The notes below the pieces were generated by a model. The model was not told the origin of the DNA. It was given only the letters and a program-made list of their open reading frames with translations, and did no database searches. A program made the position numbers and the translations under genes. From Acidimicrobiia bacterium (GTDB taxonomy: Bacteria > Actinomycetota > Acidimicrobiia > Acidimicrobiales > Poriferisodalaceae): a DNA stretch of 64,000 nt. The first letter of the stretch is position 1, and each line of letters opens with the position of its first letter. Location: contig JAJDVQ010000078.1 of the NCBI GenBank assembly GCA_022826045.1, forward strand, positions 1 to 64,000, read 5' to 3'. This document shows, piece after piece, positions 20,002-29,098 of this stretch.

Positions 20002-21078
20002 TCACCGCAGGAAGCTGGGAACGTCGAACGACTCGTCGTCGTCAAGATCGCCGAACGGGTCGGACAGCTCGTCGCCGTCGTCCGGGCCGGCGAAGTCGCC
20101 GAGCGCCGTGCTGGCAGCCGATCGCGGCGCCGTGTACCGATCAAATCCCGCGGCGATGACCGTGACGCGGATTTCCTCGCCCAGCGAGTCGTCGATCACT
20201 GTGCCGAAGATGATGTTGGCCTCAGCGTGCGCGACCTCTCGGATGACCTCCGCAGCCTCGTTGACCTCGAACAGCCCCAGATCAGGTCCTGCCGCGATGT
20301 TCAGCAGGATGCCGCGTGCACCGTCTATCGATTCTTCGAGCAGCGAGGAAGACACGGCCTGCCGCGCCGCGTTCTTCGCTCGGTTCTCGCCGTGCGCACG
20401 CCCGATGCCCATCAATGCCGTGCCCGCATTGGACATGATCGCCTTCACGTCTGCGAAGTCGGTGTTGATGAGGCCCGGCGTCGTGATGAGGCCAGAGATG
20501 CCAGAAACGCCTTCACGCAGCACGTCGTCGGCCATCCTGAACGCGTCGATGATCGACGTGTGCTCGCTCGCCACTGTCAGGAGCCGGTCGTTGGGGATGA
20601 CGATGAGCGTGTCGACGCGCTCTTTCAGCCGTTCGATTCCCTGCTCGGCCTGGATCTGCCGACGCTTGCCCTCGAACGCGAAGGGGCGGGTGACCACGCC
20701 GATGGTGAGCGCGCCGACCTCCTTGGAGATCTCAGCGACCACGGGCGCACCGCCAGTCCCGGTGCCACCGCCCTCGCCAGCGGTGATGAACACCATGTCT
20801 GCGCCCTGCAGGGCCTCGGCGATCTCGTCGCGGTGTTCCTCGGCCGCCCTTGTGCCGATCTCGGGATCGCTCCCGGCGCCGAGCCCGCGGGTCAGCTGAC
20901 GTCCGATGTCCAGCTTCACCTCGGCATCGCTCAGCAGCAGTGCCTGGGCGTCGGTGTTGACCGCGATGAACTCGACACCGCCAAGTCCGACATCGATCAT
21001 CCGGTTGACGGCGTTCGAGCCGCCGCCCCCGACGCCTACCACTTTGATGACTGCCACGTAGTTCTGTGGTGAGGCCAC
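20002..21078 (-). CDS. ftsZ: cell division protein FtsZ
   Basis: A 358-residue tubulin-like GTPase that forms the Z ring. The N-terminal [20 protein letters not shown], the tubulin signature [10 protein letters not shown] and the T7-loop segment [20 protein letters not shown] are all present. The C-terminal conserved peptide DVPSFLR is the docking site for SepF and other partners. GTG 21078 is chosen because GAGGAG lies five bases upstream; the frame continues to 21117 without conservation. The 135 bases between ftsQ and ftsZ contain an AT-rich TAATTT (21142-21147 on the minus strand), a candidate -10 for a separate ftsZ promoter. Confidence 0.96.
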   Translation of the reverse strand: MASPQNYVAVIKVVGVGGGGSNAVNRMIDVGLGGVEFIAVNTDAQALLLSDAEVKLDIGRQLTRGLGAGSDPEIGTRAAEEHRDEIAEALQGADMVFITAGEGGGTGTGGAPVVAEISKEVGALTIGVVTRPFAFEGKRRQIQAEQGIERLKERVDTLIVIPNDRLLTVASEHTSIIDAFRMADDVLREGVSGISGLITTPGLINTDFADVKAIMSNAGTALMGIGRAHGENRAKNAARQAVSSSLLEESIDGARGILLNIAAGPDLGLFEVNEAAEVIREVAHAEANIIFGTVIDDSLGEEIRVTVIAAGFDRYTAPRSAASTALGDFAGPDDGDELSDPFGDLDDDESFDVPSFLR

Positions 21079-21213
21079 GGGGCTCCTCGCGTTCGTCGAC
21101 TGGCCACGTCTCGACAACGCCGCAGCCAGTACTTCCTGGGAAAATTAGCGCAAGGCACGACAGTACTGATGCCGCTGGGGATCGGCAACACCGGACTCAG
21201 AGCATGATGAGGG

Positions 21214-21984
21214 TCATCGATCTCCTGCGCGGACGACCGGCAGATGCGGAACAGACACGTCGAGAACTGCGTCGGAAGGCGCGAGATCGCTGACCACCGC
21301 CGCAATTGCCGCCGTCTTCGCCCCGATCGCCGAGTCGTCACCGAGCGCCGTTTCAAACACGGCGCCGTCCGGCTGCCGTCTGATGCGTGCTCGCACGTCG
21401 CCTCGCCTGTCACGCCACACTGCGGCGACCGCGAAGCCCGGCTGTCCGTCGGCTGTATCGAGCACAGCCAGCAAGGCATCAGCGTCTGGGGCCAGGTAGC
21501 GGCCTGGCGCTGGCGCAGCGGAGATGCCCGACAAGCGTGGCAGTGACGGCGGGGATGCCAGAGCTGTGGTGAGCACACGTCCCTCAGAGTCGACCAGCAC
21601 CCAGCTGTCGGGGACAGTGAGTGCAAGGGCCGCAGGGTCGCGCTCGACGATGTCGATCTCCACAGTCCCCGGCCAGCGCCGCCGTATCTCAGCGCTGCGG
21701 ACCCAGGGCAGCTCAGAGAGAGCTTCCCGAGCGCCGTCGGCGTCGAGCGTTCCCATGAAGTCACCAGGCTTGATGCCAGCGGCGCGGTACGCCTCGTCGT
21801 AGCTCACCCGGTGCAGACCGCCGAAGTCGACCCGCTCCACATCGAACGCTCCGGCAGCGACAGCAACCGCACCGCTCAGCAACAGCAGCACGACCGACAC
21901 CGCCGAGATCACCCACCGATGCGCGTGAGCTCCCGACGGCGCTCGTGTATCGCCAGACTCCCTCGACACGGCCTCCCCCGACAC
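21214..21984 (-). CDS. ftsQ: cell division protein FtsQ
   Basis: A 256-residue bitopic membrane protein: a short cytoplasmic N-terminus, one membrane helix (about 24-46), then an extracytoplasmic POTRA domain (FDVERVDFGGLHRVSYDEAY ... GTLDADGAREALSELPWVRS ... RRRWPGTVEIDIVERDPAA). The beta domain (VPDSWVLVDSEGRVLTTAL) follows. It links FtsL/FtsB-type proteins to the divisome. The GTG start lies three bases after the murB stop. Confidence 0.9.
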   Translation of the reverse strand: MSGEAVSRESGDTRAPSGAHAHRWVISAVSVVLLLLSGAVAVAAGAFDVERVDFGGLHRVSYDEAYRAAGIKPGDFMGTLDADGAREALSELPWVRSAEIRRRWPGTVEIDIVERDPAALALTVPDSWVLVDSEGRVLTTALASPPSLPRLSGISAAPAPGRYLAPDADALLAVLDTADGQPGFAVAAVWRDRRGDVRARIRRQPDGAVFETALGDDSAIGAKTAAIAAVVSDLAPSDAVLDVSVPHLPVVRAGDR

Positions 21985-21987
21985 GGC

Positions 21988-22947
21988 TCAAGCCGGAGTC
22001 GGCGAGTCCTCGAAGCCCACCATGCGGACCTCGGGTTGCAGCACGACCCCGGAGTGCTCCGTGACGCGGCGACGGATCTCCTCCATCAGCGCGACGACAT
22101 CGGCTGCGGTGCCTCCTGGGTCGGACACGATGAAGTTCGCGTGCACACGGGATACCTCGGCACTGCCTATGCGCAATCCGCGCAGTCCCGCCTGGTCAAT
22201 CTGCGCGCCAGCAGAGTCGGAGGGCGGGTTCATGAATACCGAGCCGGCGTTCTGCCCTCCTGGCTGATTCTCGCGGCGCCAGCGAACAATCTCCGCGATC
22301 CTGTCCATCGCGACGCGGGGCGAGGCGGGCTGTCCTTGAAGCCGGGCGCGCAGCACCACGTCGCTGTCGGTCAGACCGCTGCAGCGGTAGCCCAAGGCCA
22401 GCGAATCAACCTGACGGCTGACGGCCCGAGGAGGCGCGTCCCAGCCGTTGAGATCGGCCATGTCAGCATCCAGCAAGCATGACGCCATGTCGCTGCCGTG
22501 ACCTCCCGCATTCATGCGCACGGCGCCGCCCACGGAGCCCGGCACGCCCACCGCCCACTCGAGCCCGCCGATGCCGGCGCTCGCGCACTGGCGCGCCAGC
22601 ACCGGCAGCGCCACTGAGGCACCTGCAGTGACGGTGGCATCGGTCTGATCGATCTCGATCTCGCCGTGCGTCTCGCCGAGGAACAGCGCGATGCCCTCGA
22701 ACCCGCGATCCGCGACCAGCAGGTTGGAGCCGCGTCCGATCACCATGGCGTTCAGGCCCGATGCCTCCCCGGCAGCGCGAACGCGTTGCAGATCAGCCGG
22801 GCTGTTCGCTTCGAACGCCACTGCGGCGGGGCCACCCACCCGGGAGGTCGTCAGGGCGCCGAGCGGCGCATCGGTTCGCGCTCGAGGTCCCAGCACGGAC
22901 GCAGCCGTTGAGACTGCCTCAGGATCGGACCACCGATCAGGAGACAT
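21988..22947 (-). CDS. murB: UDP-N-acetylenolpyruvoylglucosamine reductase
   Basis: A 319-residue FAD enzyme that reduces enolpyruvyl-UDP-GlcNAc to UDP-MurNAc with NADPH. The FAD-binding parts are TTSRVGGPAAVAF, AMVIGRGSNLLVADRGFEGI and WAVGVPGSVGGAVRMNAGGHGSDM (shown in parts). The catalytic Ser block is GQNAGSVFMNPP, and the C-terminal VHANFIVSDPGGTAADVVAL marks a type I/II MurB. It overlaps murC by 11 bases. Confidence 0.94.
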   Translation of the reverse strand: MSPDRWSDPEAVSTAASVLGPRARTDAPLGALTTSRVGGPAAVAFEANSPADLQRVRAAGEASGLNAMVIGRGSNLLVADRGFEGIALFLGETHGEIEIDQTDATVTAGASVALPVLARQCASAGIGGLEWAVGVPGSVGGAVRMNAGGHGSDMASCLLDADMADLNGWDAPPRAVSRQVDSLALGYRCSGLTDSDVVLRARLQGQPASPRVAMDRIAEIVRWRRENQPGGQNAGSVFMNPPSDSAGAQIDQAGLRGLRIGSAEVSRVHANFIVSDPGGTAADVVALMEEIRRRVTEHSGVVLQPEVRMVGFEDSPTPA

Positions 22948-24316
22948 GCAGGAGTTCGTCCGCCAGCGACGTGAGATCGCCCGCTCCCAGCGTCAAGCAG
23001 ACATCACCCGATCGCAGTTGTCCACGCAGGTACGACCGCAGCTCTGCTCGCCCCGGCAGGTAGGCCACTGAGGCGTAGGGATGGGCATCGAGCACCGCGC
23101 CGAGCACGAGTTCGGTGGAGACCCCTGGACGGGGCACTTCGCCTGCCGGGTAGATGTCGGTCAGCACCAGCTGATCGGCGTCGGCAAACGAGTCCTCGAA
23201 ATCCTGCCACAGCGCAGCGAGGCGCGAGTAGCGATGAGGCTGGAAGACCGCCACGACGCGTTGCCATCCTCCGCTGCGGGCCGCGGCGATCGCGGCCGCC
23301 ACCTCGGTCGGCAGGTGCGCATAGTCGTCGATGAACGAGATGCCGTCGCGCTCGCCGCGGCGTTCGAACCTGCGCGCAACCCCGGCGAAGCGCCCCAGCG
23401 CCTCGATCATGGGTTCGGCTGCGGCGCCGAGTTCGAGTGCTGCCGCGAGCGCACCGGCTGCATTCGCCACGTTATGCAGGCCTGGCAGGGGCAGCTCGCA
23501 TGTGCCGATCGAGGCATTTCCTCGGACCAACTCGAATCTTGCGCCGGAGCGACCCGAGCGTGCGTCGACGATTCGATAGTCGGCGTACGGCGAGATGCCA
23601 TAGGTGACGCTGCCGCCGATACGGCCGGCCAAAGCGGCTGACTCGCGATCGTCGGCACACAGCACCCGCGGTCCGGTGGTGCCCGTGCAGAACTGCTCGA
23701 AAGCTCCGACGAGGGCATCGAAGTCGCCGTAGTGCTCGAGATGATCGGGCTCGACATTGGTGACCAGCACTGCATCGGCACCCAGTTCCAGAAATGTCCC
23801 GTCGGACTCGTCGGCTTCGACGACGAACCACTCTCCAGCGGTGTCCCAAACGGCTCCCGAGCCGATCTCGTTCAGTTCGCCGCCGACCAGGAACGAGGGA
23901 TGCTGCCCGGCGGCGACGAGGCACAGCGACAGCATCGACGAGGTGGTCGTCTTGCCGTGGGTTCCCCCGACCGCCAGTGTTCGCTTGCGCCCGCAGATCA
24001 GGCTGAGCAGATCTGCCCGGCTCAGCACCGCTATTCCCTGGTCTCGGGCTTCGACCAGTTCGGGATTGCTGGGCGGCACCGCACTTGAATGAGCCACGAT
24101 CTCTGCATCGCCGACGTTGGCTGGGTCATGGCCGATCGCGATGCGTGCGCCCTTGGCGGCGAGGCGGGTCATTCCCGGCCCCGGCCGCAGATCGCTGCCG
24201 CTCAGCACGTGCCCCATCTCTGCGAGCACCAAGCCGATGGCGTTCATGCCCGAGCCCCCGGCGCCGACGAGATGGATCCGGCGGGTTTCGCCGAGGTCGG
24301 TCGCGGGATCCGTCAT
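22937..24316 (-). CDS. murC: UDP-N-acetylmuramate--L-alanine ligase
   Basis: A 459-residue Mur ligase that adds L-Ala to UDP-MurNAc. The N-terminal Rossmann part is HLVGAGGSGMNAIGLVLAEM, the ATP loop is VGGTHGKTTTSSML, the Mg/ATP block is NVEPDHLEHYGDF, and FIDDYAHLPTEVAAAI with VAVFQPHRYSR is the MurC-specific C-terminal region. The start codon overlaps the murG stop by four bases. Confidence 0.95.
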   Translation of the reverse strand: MTDPATDLGETRRIHLVGAGGSGMNAIGLVLAEMGHVLSGSDLRPGPGMTRLAAKGARIAIGHDPANVGDAEIVAHSSAVPPSNPELVEARDQGIAVLSRADLLSLICGRKRTLAVGGTHGKTTTSSMLSLCLVAAGQHPSFLVGGELNEIGSGAVWDTAGEWFVVEADESDGTFLELGADAVLVTNVEPDHLEHYGDFDALVGAFEQFCTGTTGPRVLCADDRESAALAGRIGGSVTYGISPYADYRIVDARSGRSGARFELVRGNASIGTCELPLPGLHNVANAAGALAAALELGAAAEPMIEALGRFAGVARRFERRGERDGISFIDDYAHLPTEVAAAIAAARSGGWQRVVAVFQPHRYSRLAALWQDFEDSFADADQLVLTDIYPAGEVPRPGVSTELVLGAVLDAHPYASVAYLPGRAELRSYLRGQLRSGDVCLTLGAGDLTSLADELLHVS

Positions 24317-25491
24317 TGTGCGCGCTCGGTGGGCCGTGCGACCCCTTCGGGAACCGCGGCGCTGTGCTGGATGACGAGACGGGCAACCCGCTGGGCTGAG
24401 TCCGCGCGACCGAAGGTGGCGCCGCCTCCTGCCGACGGGACGGTCCGGTCCGCCAGAACAGACATCGCGTCGATCTCGGCGAGCAGTCGCTCTGCGTCGA
24501 GATCGGCATCGGGCACCACGCGCGCCTGACCAATGGATGCCAAGGCCTCGGCATTGCGTCGCTGGTGATCGTCAGTGGCGATCGGCAACGGCACCAGCAC
24601 CGCCGGGGTGCCGAGCACCGACAGTTCTGCCACCGTGGAAGCACCGGCGCGGCAGATCACCAGGTCCGCTGCCGTCAGCGCCACCGGGAGGTGCTCGTCG
24701 AATGGAACCGCGCAGTACCAGTCGCGGACCTTCGCGGCGCTGTCTCTCCGGGCGGGCGCCAGCGGGCGGTCCTCCCAATCCCTGCGTCCGACGACGTGGT
24801 ACACGAACACACCGTCCCGCTCTTGCAGCGACGGCAGTGCCGACCACAGGGCGTTGTTGATGCGCCGCGAGCCGAGCGAACCGCCGAAGACCGCAACCGA
24901 CATCGCATCAGCCGGCCAGCCGAGGCGTTCGCGCGCGTCGCTCGCTTCGCGCGCCGCCTGGGTGACTTCCGACCGCACCGGATTGCCGGTCACCACCTCG
25001 CGCTGCAAGCCGGTGCCCTGCGCCGGCACGGCAGCAGCGCGCGCGAATCGGCCGACCAGACGGTTGGTGGCTGAGGCGACGGCGTTCTGTTCAGCGATCA
25101 CCAGCGGCACTCGCCAGAACACCGCGCCCACCGTCGCGGGAAGAGCGGCGTAGCCGCCGAGCGACAGCACCGCGGCGGGACGTCGCTTGCGGACCAGTGC
25201 GATACCCCGCAGCGTCGCCCATGCCAGGCTCACCGCCGCTGCCGCATTGGTGAGGTTGACCCGTCTCGCCGTGAGGCCCCGCCCGCTGAGGGTGGTCAGG
25301 CCGAAGCCTGCAGCGGGCACCAGCTGCGCGTCCATGCCGCGCTTGCTGCCGACGAAATGGATCTCCTCTGCCGGCCAGCCGTCCTCGGTGAGCGCATCCG
25401 CTACCGCCAACCCCGGAATGAGATGTCCGGCAGTCCCCCCACCGGCGATGAGGACGCTCGCCGCACCGGGCATTCGGGCTCGCGCCGCCAC
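24313..25491 (-). CDS. murG: UDP-GlcNAc:lipid I GlcNAc transferase MurG
   Basis: A 392-residue GT28 glycosyltransferase that converts lipid I to lipid II at the inner face of the membrane. The glycine-rich N-terminal motif VLIAGGGTAGHLIPGLAVA, the second-domain GGSLGSRRINNAL and the C-terminal VICRAGASTVAELSVLGTPA with LPIATDDHQRRNAEAL match the family. The start is GTG 25491 (ATG 25473 possible), three bases after the ftsW stop. Confidence 0.94.
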   Translation of the reverse strand: MAARARMPGAASVLIAGGGTAGHLIPGLAVADALTEDGWPAEEIHFVGSKRGMDAQLVPAAGFGLTTLSGRGLTARRVNLTNAAAAVSLAWATLRGIALVRKRRPAAVLSLGGYAALPATVGAVFWRVPLVIAEQNAVASATNRLVGRFARAAAVPAQGTGLQREVVTGNPVRSEVTQAAREASDARERLGWPADAMSVAVFGGSLGSRRINNALWSALPSLQERDGVFVYHVVGRRDWEDRPLAPARRDSAAKVRDWYCAVPFDEHLPVALTAADLVICRAGASTVAELSVLGTPAVLVPLPIATDDHQRRNAEALASIGQARVVPDADLDAERLLAEIDAMSVLADRTVPSAGGGATFGRADSAQRVARLVIQHSAAVPEGVARPTERAQ

Positions 25492-25494
25492 AGC

Positions 25495-26625
25495 TCAGCC
25501 GGACCGCCGCGTCACGTTCAGGAGCAGTCCAGCGGCAGCGGATGTCACGACAAGCGACGAGCCGCCAAAGGACAGGAACGGCAGGGGCACTCCGGTCACC
25601 GGCAGCAATCCAACCACACCGCCGACGTTGACCAGCGTCTGCAGCACAAACCAGATGGCAATCCCTGCCGCCAGCAATGAACCGAACAAATCCGGCGCCT
25701 TTTGCGAAGTCCGGAAGCCACCGATGCCGACGACGCCGAGCAGCGTCAACAGTCCCAGTGCGCCGATCAGCCCCATCTCCTCTCCCACGATCACGAAGAT
25801 GAAGTCGGTCGGCGCATTCGGCACCCACCCCCACTTGGCCTGACCAGCGCCGAGCCCGGTGCCGCGCACCCCGCCTTGCGCGAGGCCCACCAGGCTCTGG
25901 AATGTCTGGTAGCCGCTGTCCGCGCGTTCCGCTATCGGATCGAGGAAGCCGGTCAAGCGCTCACGCCGGTACGGAGCTGCATACGCCAGCAAGGGAGCCG
26001 CAACGCCGACCATCAGCACGATCTTGGCGAGGTCGCGTCCGGGCAGGCCCGCGACGAAGAGCATTCCCGCTCCGATGCCGGCGAGGATCAGCGTGGTGCC
26101 GAGGTCGGGCTGCAGCAGTACGAGCGAGCAGACGGCCGTCAACATCAGCATTGTCGGACGCAGGATCCGGTCCGGTCGGTGAATCTGATCTTTGCGTGCG
26201 TCAAGGAACGAAGCCAGCGCGACGACCAGAGCGAGTTTGACGATCTCTGAGGGCTGGAGGCCGAACGGTCCGAGTTCGAGCCAGCGACGTGCCCCGCCTG
26301 AGCGAGTTCCGATGGCCAGCACGGTGATCAACAGGATGACGCTGGCCGCCGCCAATCCCGGCGCGAACCGGCGCCAATGGCGGTAGTCGATGCCCAGCGT
26401 GATCAACAGCACGCCGACAGCGACGCCGACCGACCACAGATGACGGGTGAAGTACCGCAGCGGATGCTCGGACGTATCGACTCCCGTCGCCGAGGTGGCG
26501 GACAGCACCAGCACGACGCCCGTGAGCAGCAGCAGAAATACTGCCGACAGGAGTGCGGCGTAACGCACCGAGGGGCCTGATTGAGCCCGTCCCGGCGGCG
26601 TGCGCGGAGTCTCCAGCCTGCTCAT
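25495..26625 (-). CDS. ftsW: FtsW/RodA-family lipid II polymerase
   Basis: A 376-residue SEDS protein with about ten membrane helices, and the septal peptidoglycan glycosyltransferase partner of FtsI. The conserved segments are LELGPFGLQPSEIVKLALVV, LVLLQPDLGTTLILAGIGAG, RRERLTGFLDP, DFIFVIVGEEMGLIG and the C-terminal LPVTGVPLPFLSFGGSSLVV. Its place between murD and murG supports FtsW rather than RodA. The start overlaps the murD stop (ATGA). Confidence 0.94.
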   Translation of the reverse strand: MSRLETPRTPPGRAQSGPSVRYAALLSAVFLLLLTGVVLVLSATSATGVDTSEHPLRYFTRHLWSVGVAVGVLLITLGIDYRHWRRFAPGLAAASVILLITVLAIGTRSGGARRWLELGPFGLQPSEIVKLALVVALASFLDARKDQIHRPDRILRPTMLMLTAVCSLVLLQPDLGTTLILAGIGAGMLFVAGLPGRDLAKIVLMVGVAAPLLAYAAPYRRERLTGFLDPIAERADSGYQTFQSLVGLAQGGVRGTGLGAGQAKWGWVPNAPTDFIFVIVGEEMGLIGALGLLTLLGVVGIGGFRTSQKAPDLFGSLLAAGIAIWFVLQTLVNVGGVVGLLPVTGVPLPFLSFGGSSLVVTSAAAGLLLNVTRRSG

Positions 26626-28049
26626 CGTCTGTCGGCAGTCGCAAAGCGGGAGCGCACGCGTTCAGCAAGGTCGGCCACGGCTGTCGCGAAGTGCTCGCCC
26701 CGCTCGCCGTAGCCGGAGTACCAGTCAAACGAAGCGCACCCGGGCGACAGCACCACATCGCGGCCGGGCTGCGCCATCCGGTGGGCGGCCTCCACGGCTT
26801 CGCGCATCGAATCGGCGCTCACGAGTTCGATCTGGCCGCATGCAGGCTGGCTGAAGCAGTCGACCACCTCGTCGGCAGCCTCGCCGATCGCCACGACTCC
26901 ATGAACGTGTTCGGCAACGGCGGCAAGGTCCCCGAGATCGAGGCCCTTGTTGCGGCCGCCCGCGATCAGCACCGCATCGGAGAAGCCCCGCAGCGCGGCC
27001 ACCGTCGCGTGCGGCGCCGTCGCCTTGCTGTCGTTGTAGAAGCTCACGTCTCCGACGCTCCCGGCGAACGCGAGCCGGTGAGGCAGGCCGTCGAACGAAC
27101 GCAACTCTGCTGCCACCGCCTCGGCGGATGCACCCATCCCCAGCGCGACAGCTGTTGCAGCGGCAGCATTCGACAAGTCATGAGGACGCCGTCGGGGCAA
27201 GTCCTCCACCGCCGCGATCCTGTCGCCATGTGCAACCAAGATGCCGCGCTCATAGTGCACATCGCAAGGTGCGTTGAGCTGCTGGGGCGTCGCAAAAGTC
27301 ACGCGCCGTGAACGGATCCCGGATGTCCACGGCTCGATATCGGTGTCGCCAAACGGAACCACCGCGACATCGTCTGGGCCTTGCACCGCCCAGATCCGGG
27401 CTTTGGAAGCGGCATAGTCACGCAGGTCGGCATGCCAGTCGAGATGATCGGGCGCCAGATTCAGCCACGCGGCAACCGCAGGAGCAAATCTGCGTGCCCG
27501 GTGCAGCCTGAACGACGATGACTCCACCACAAACGTGGAGACGTCCCTGTCGAGCGCGTCCACGAGGGCGATGTCGGTGTTGCCTGCGCCGATGGCAGTG
27601 ATGCCGCTGCGATTCAGCATGCGCTCCGTGAGCGTCGTCACGGTCGTCTTGCCGTTGGTACCCGTAATCGCTGCGAGAGGTCGACTGTCCCACTGCGCTG
27701 CCAAGTCCAGCTCGCTCACCACCGGGACGCCAGCCGCCGTTGCCAACGTGTAGCTGAAGTGCCGCGGCGGCACTCCCGGTGCGGGCACAACAGCCGCTGC
27801 GTCTGAGAGCAGGTTGCGGAGCAGGCCCGCGTCGGTGGAGTCGTGAATCTCACCGAATTCAGCATCGGTCCCGGCGAGCCTGCGCACCGCATCGCTGGGT
27901 CGGTCGTCGGCCGCGATCACCTCGTAACCGCGTGCTGCGAGCGCTGAGGCCACTGCGCACCCGGTGACGCCCATGCCCACCACGACGACCGGCCCGTCGG
28001 TGGGCGTCACGTCGCCGGATGCCGCCTGGGGTGCGGTTGAAGCGCTCAT
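26622..28049 (-). CDS. murD: UDP-N-acetylmuramoyl-L-alanine--D-glutamate ligase
   Basis: A 475-residue Mur ligase that adds D-Glu. VVVVGMGVTGCAVASALAAR is the UDP-binding Rossmann start, AAITGTNGKTTVTTL the ATP loop, LNLAPDHLDWHADLRDYAAS the Mg block, and SFYNDSKATAPHATVAALRG the carbamoyl-lysine/C-terminal region. ATG 28049 was chosen over the open frame to 28175, since it gives the family N-terminus and overlaps the mraY stop by four bases. Confidence 0.94.
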   Translation of the reverse strand: MSASTAPQAASGDVTPTDGPVVVVGMGVTGCAVASALAARGYEVIAADDRPSDAVRRLAGTDAEFGEIHDSTDAGLLRNLLSDAAAVVPAPGVPPRHFSYTLATAAGVPVVSELDLAAQWDSRPLAAITGTNGKTTVTTLTERMLNRSGITAIGAGNTDIALVDALDRDVSTFVVESSSFRLHRARRFAPAVAAWLNLAPDHLDWHADLRDYAASKARIWAVQGPDDVAVVPFGDTDIEPWTSGIRSRRVTFATPQQLNAPCDVHYERGILVAHGDRIAAVEDLPRRRPHDLSNAAAATAVALGMGASAEAVAAELRSFDGLPHRLAFAGSVGDVSFYNDSKATAPHATVAALRGFSDAVLIAGGRNKGLDLGDLAAVAEHVHGVVAIGEAADEVVDCFSQPACGQIELVSADSMREAVEAAHRMAQPGRDVVLSPGCASFDWYSGYGERGEHFATAVADLAERVRSRFATADRR

Positions 28050-29098
28050 AGCGAACCTGCCGGGATCTCGACGAGGTTCAGGCTCAAGAAATCCGCGTAG
28101 TACAGACCCAGCGCCAGCGCGACGAGCAGGCTGTTCACCACCCAGAGCCGGATGAGCACAGTGGTCTCGGGCCACCCGCCGAGTTCGAAGTGATGGTGCA
28201 CCGGGGCCATCCGGAACAGACGGCGACCGAAGAGCCGGAACGAGCCGACCTGGACGATCACCGACGCAGTCTCAATGACATACAAGCCGCCGATGACGGG
28301 GAGCAGGAGATCGACATGCAGCAGCATCGCGAGCCCGGCCATCGCGGTGCCGATCGCCAGCGAGCCGGTGTCGCCCATGAAGATCCGCGCCGGCGGTGCG
28401 TTCCACCACAGGAACCCCGCACAAGCGCCGGCCATGGCAGCGGCGACGATGGCGAGATCCAGCGGGTGCTTGACGTCATAGGAGATGGGGTGGCGGAACG
28501 CCCAGTAGCCGACCACGACGAATGCCGCGAATGCCACTGAGGCTGCGCCGGCGGCAAGGCCGTCGAGGCCGTCTGTCAGGTTCACCGCATTGGACGTGCC
28601 GAGCACGATGACGACCGCCCACAGCATCCATACGACGGCGGGAACACGCAGCGAGTTGCCGCCGAGCCGGGTGAACCCGATTGCAGTATCGAGATTTACC
28701 CACCACACCGACGCGGCAGCGAAACCGATGCCCACCGCAATCAGCCCGATCAGCTTGGCTCGCTTGTTGAGGCCGAGGTTGCGCTCGCGGCTCACCTTGA
28801 TCCAGTCGTCGGCCAAGCCCACGAGGCCTGCACCGCACACGGCTGCGAGCAGCGCGATGCCCGACCGTGTGATGACGGTCTCGGCTCGCAGGTGACTGAC
28901 GACGTACCCCACCACGGCCGCGGTGACCACCGCAACGCCACCCATCGTCGGCGTGCCCGCCTTGGTGATGTGACCTCGGGGCCCGTCGAGGCGGACGGGC
29001 TGGCCGACGCCGCGCGCTTGCAGCCAGGGAATGAGGTAGCGAGTCCCCATGAGCGACACGAACATCGCTGAACTGGCGGCGATGAGGAGCGCGATCAC
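28046..29098 (-). CDS. mraY: phospho-MurNAc-pentapeptide translocase MraY
   Basis: A 350-residue membrane enzyme with about ten helices that transfers phospho-MurNAc-pentapeptide to undecaprenyl phosphate, making lipid I. Key motifs are the N-terminal GHITKAGTPTMGGVAVV, the aspartate pair region VGLADDWIKV, NAVNLTDGLDGLAAG, the metal site FMGDTGSLAIGTAM and the C-terminal APVHHHFELGGWPETTVLIR. GTG 29098 overlaps the murE stop (GTGA). murF, which normally sits between murE and mraY, is absent. Confidence 0.95.
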   Translation of the reverse strand: MIALLIAASSAMFVSLMGTRYLIPWLQARGVGQPVRLDGPRGHITKAGTPTMGGVAVVTAAVVGYVVSHLRAETVITRSGIALLAAVCGAGLVGLADDWIKVSRERNLGLNKRAKLIGLIAVGIGFAAASVWWVNLDTAIGFTRLGGNSLRVPAVVWMLWAVVIVLGTSNAVNLTDGLDGLAAGAASVAFAAFVVVGYWAFRHPISYDVKHPLDLAIVAAAMAGACAGFLWWNAPPARIFMGDTGSLAIGTAMAGLAMLLHVDLLLPVIGGLYVIETASVIVQVGSFRLFGRRLFRMAPVHHHFELGGWPETTVLIRLWVVNSLLVALALGLYYADFLSLNLVEIPAGSL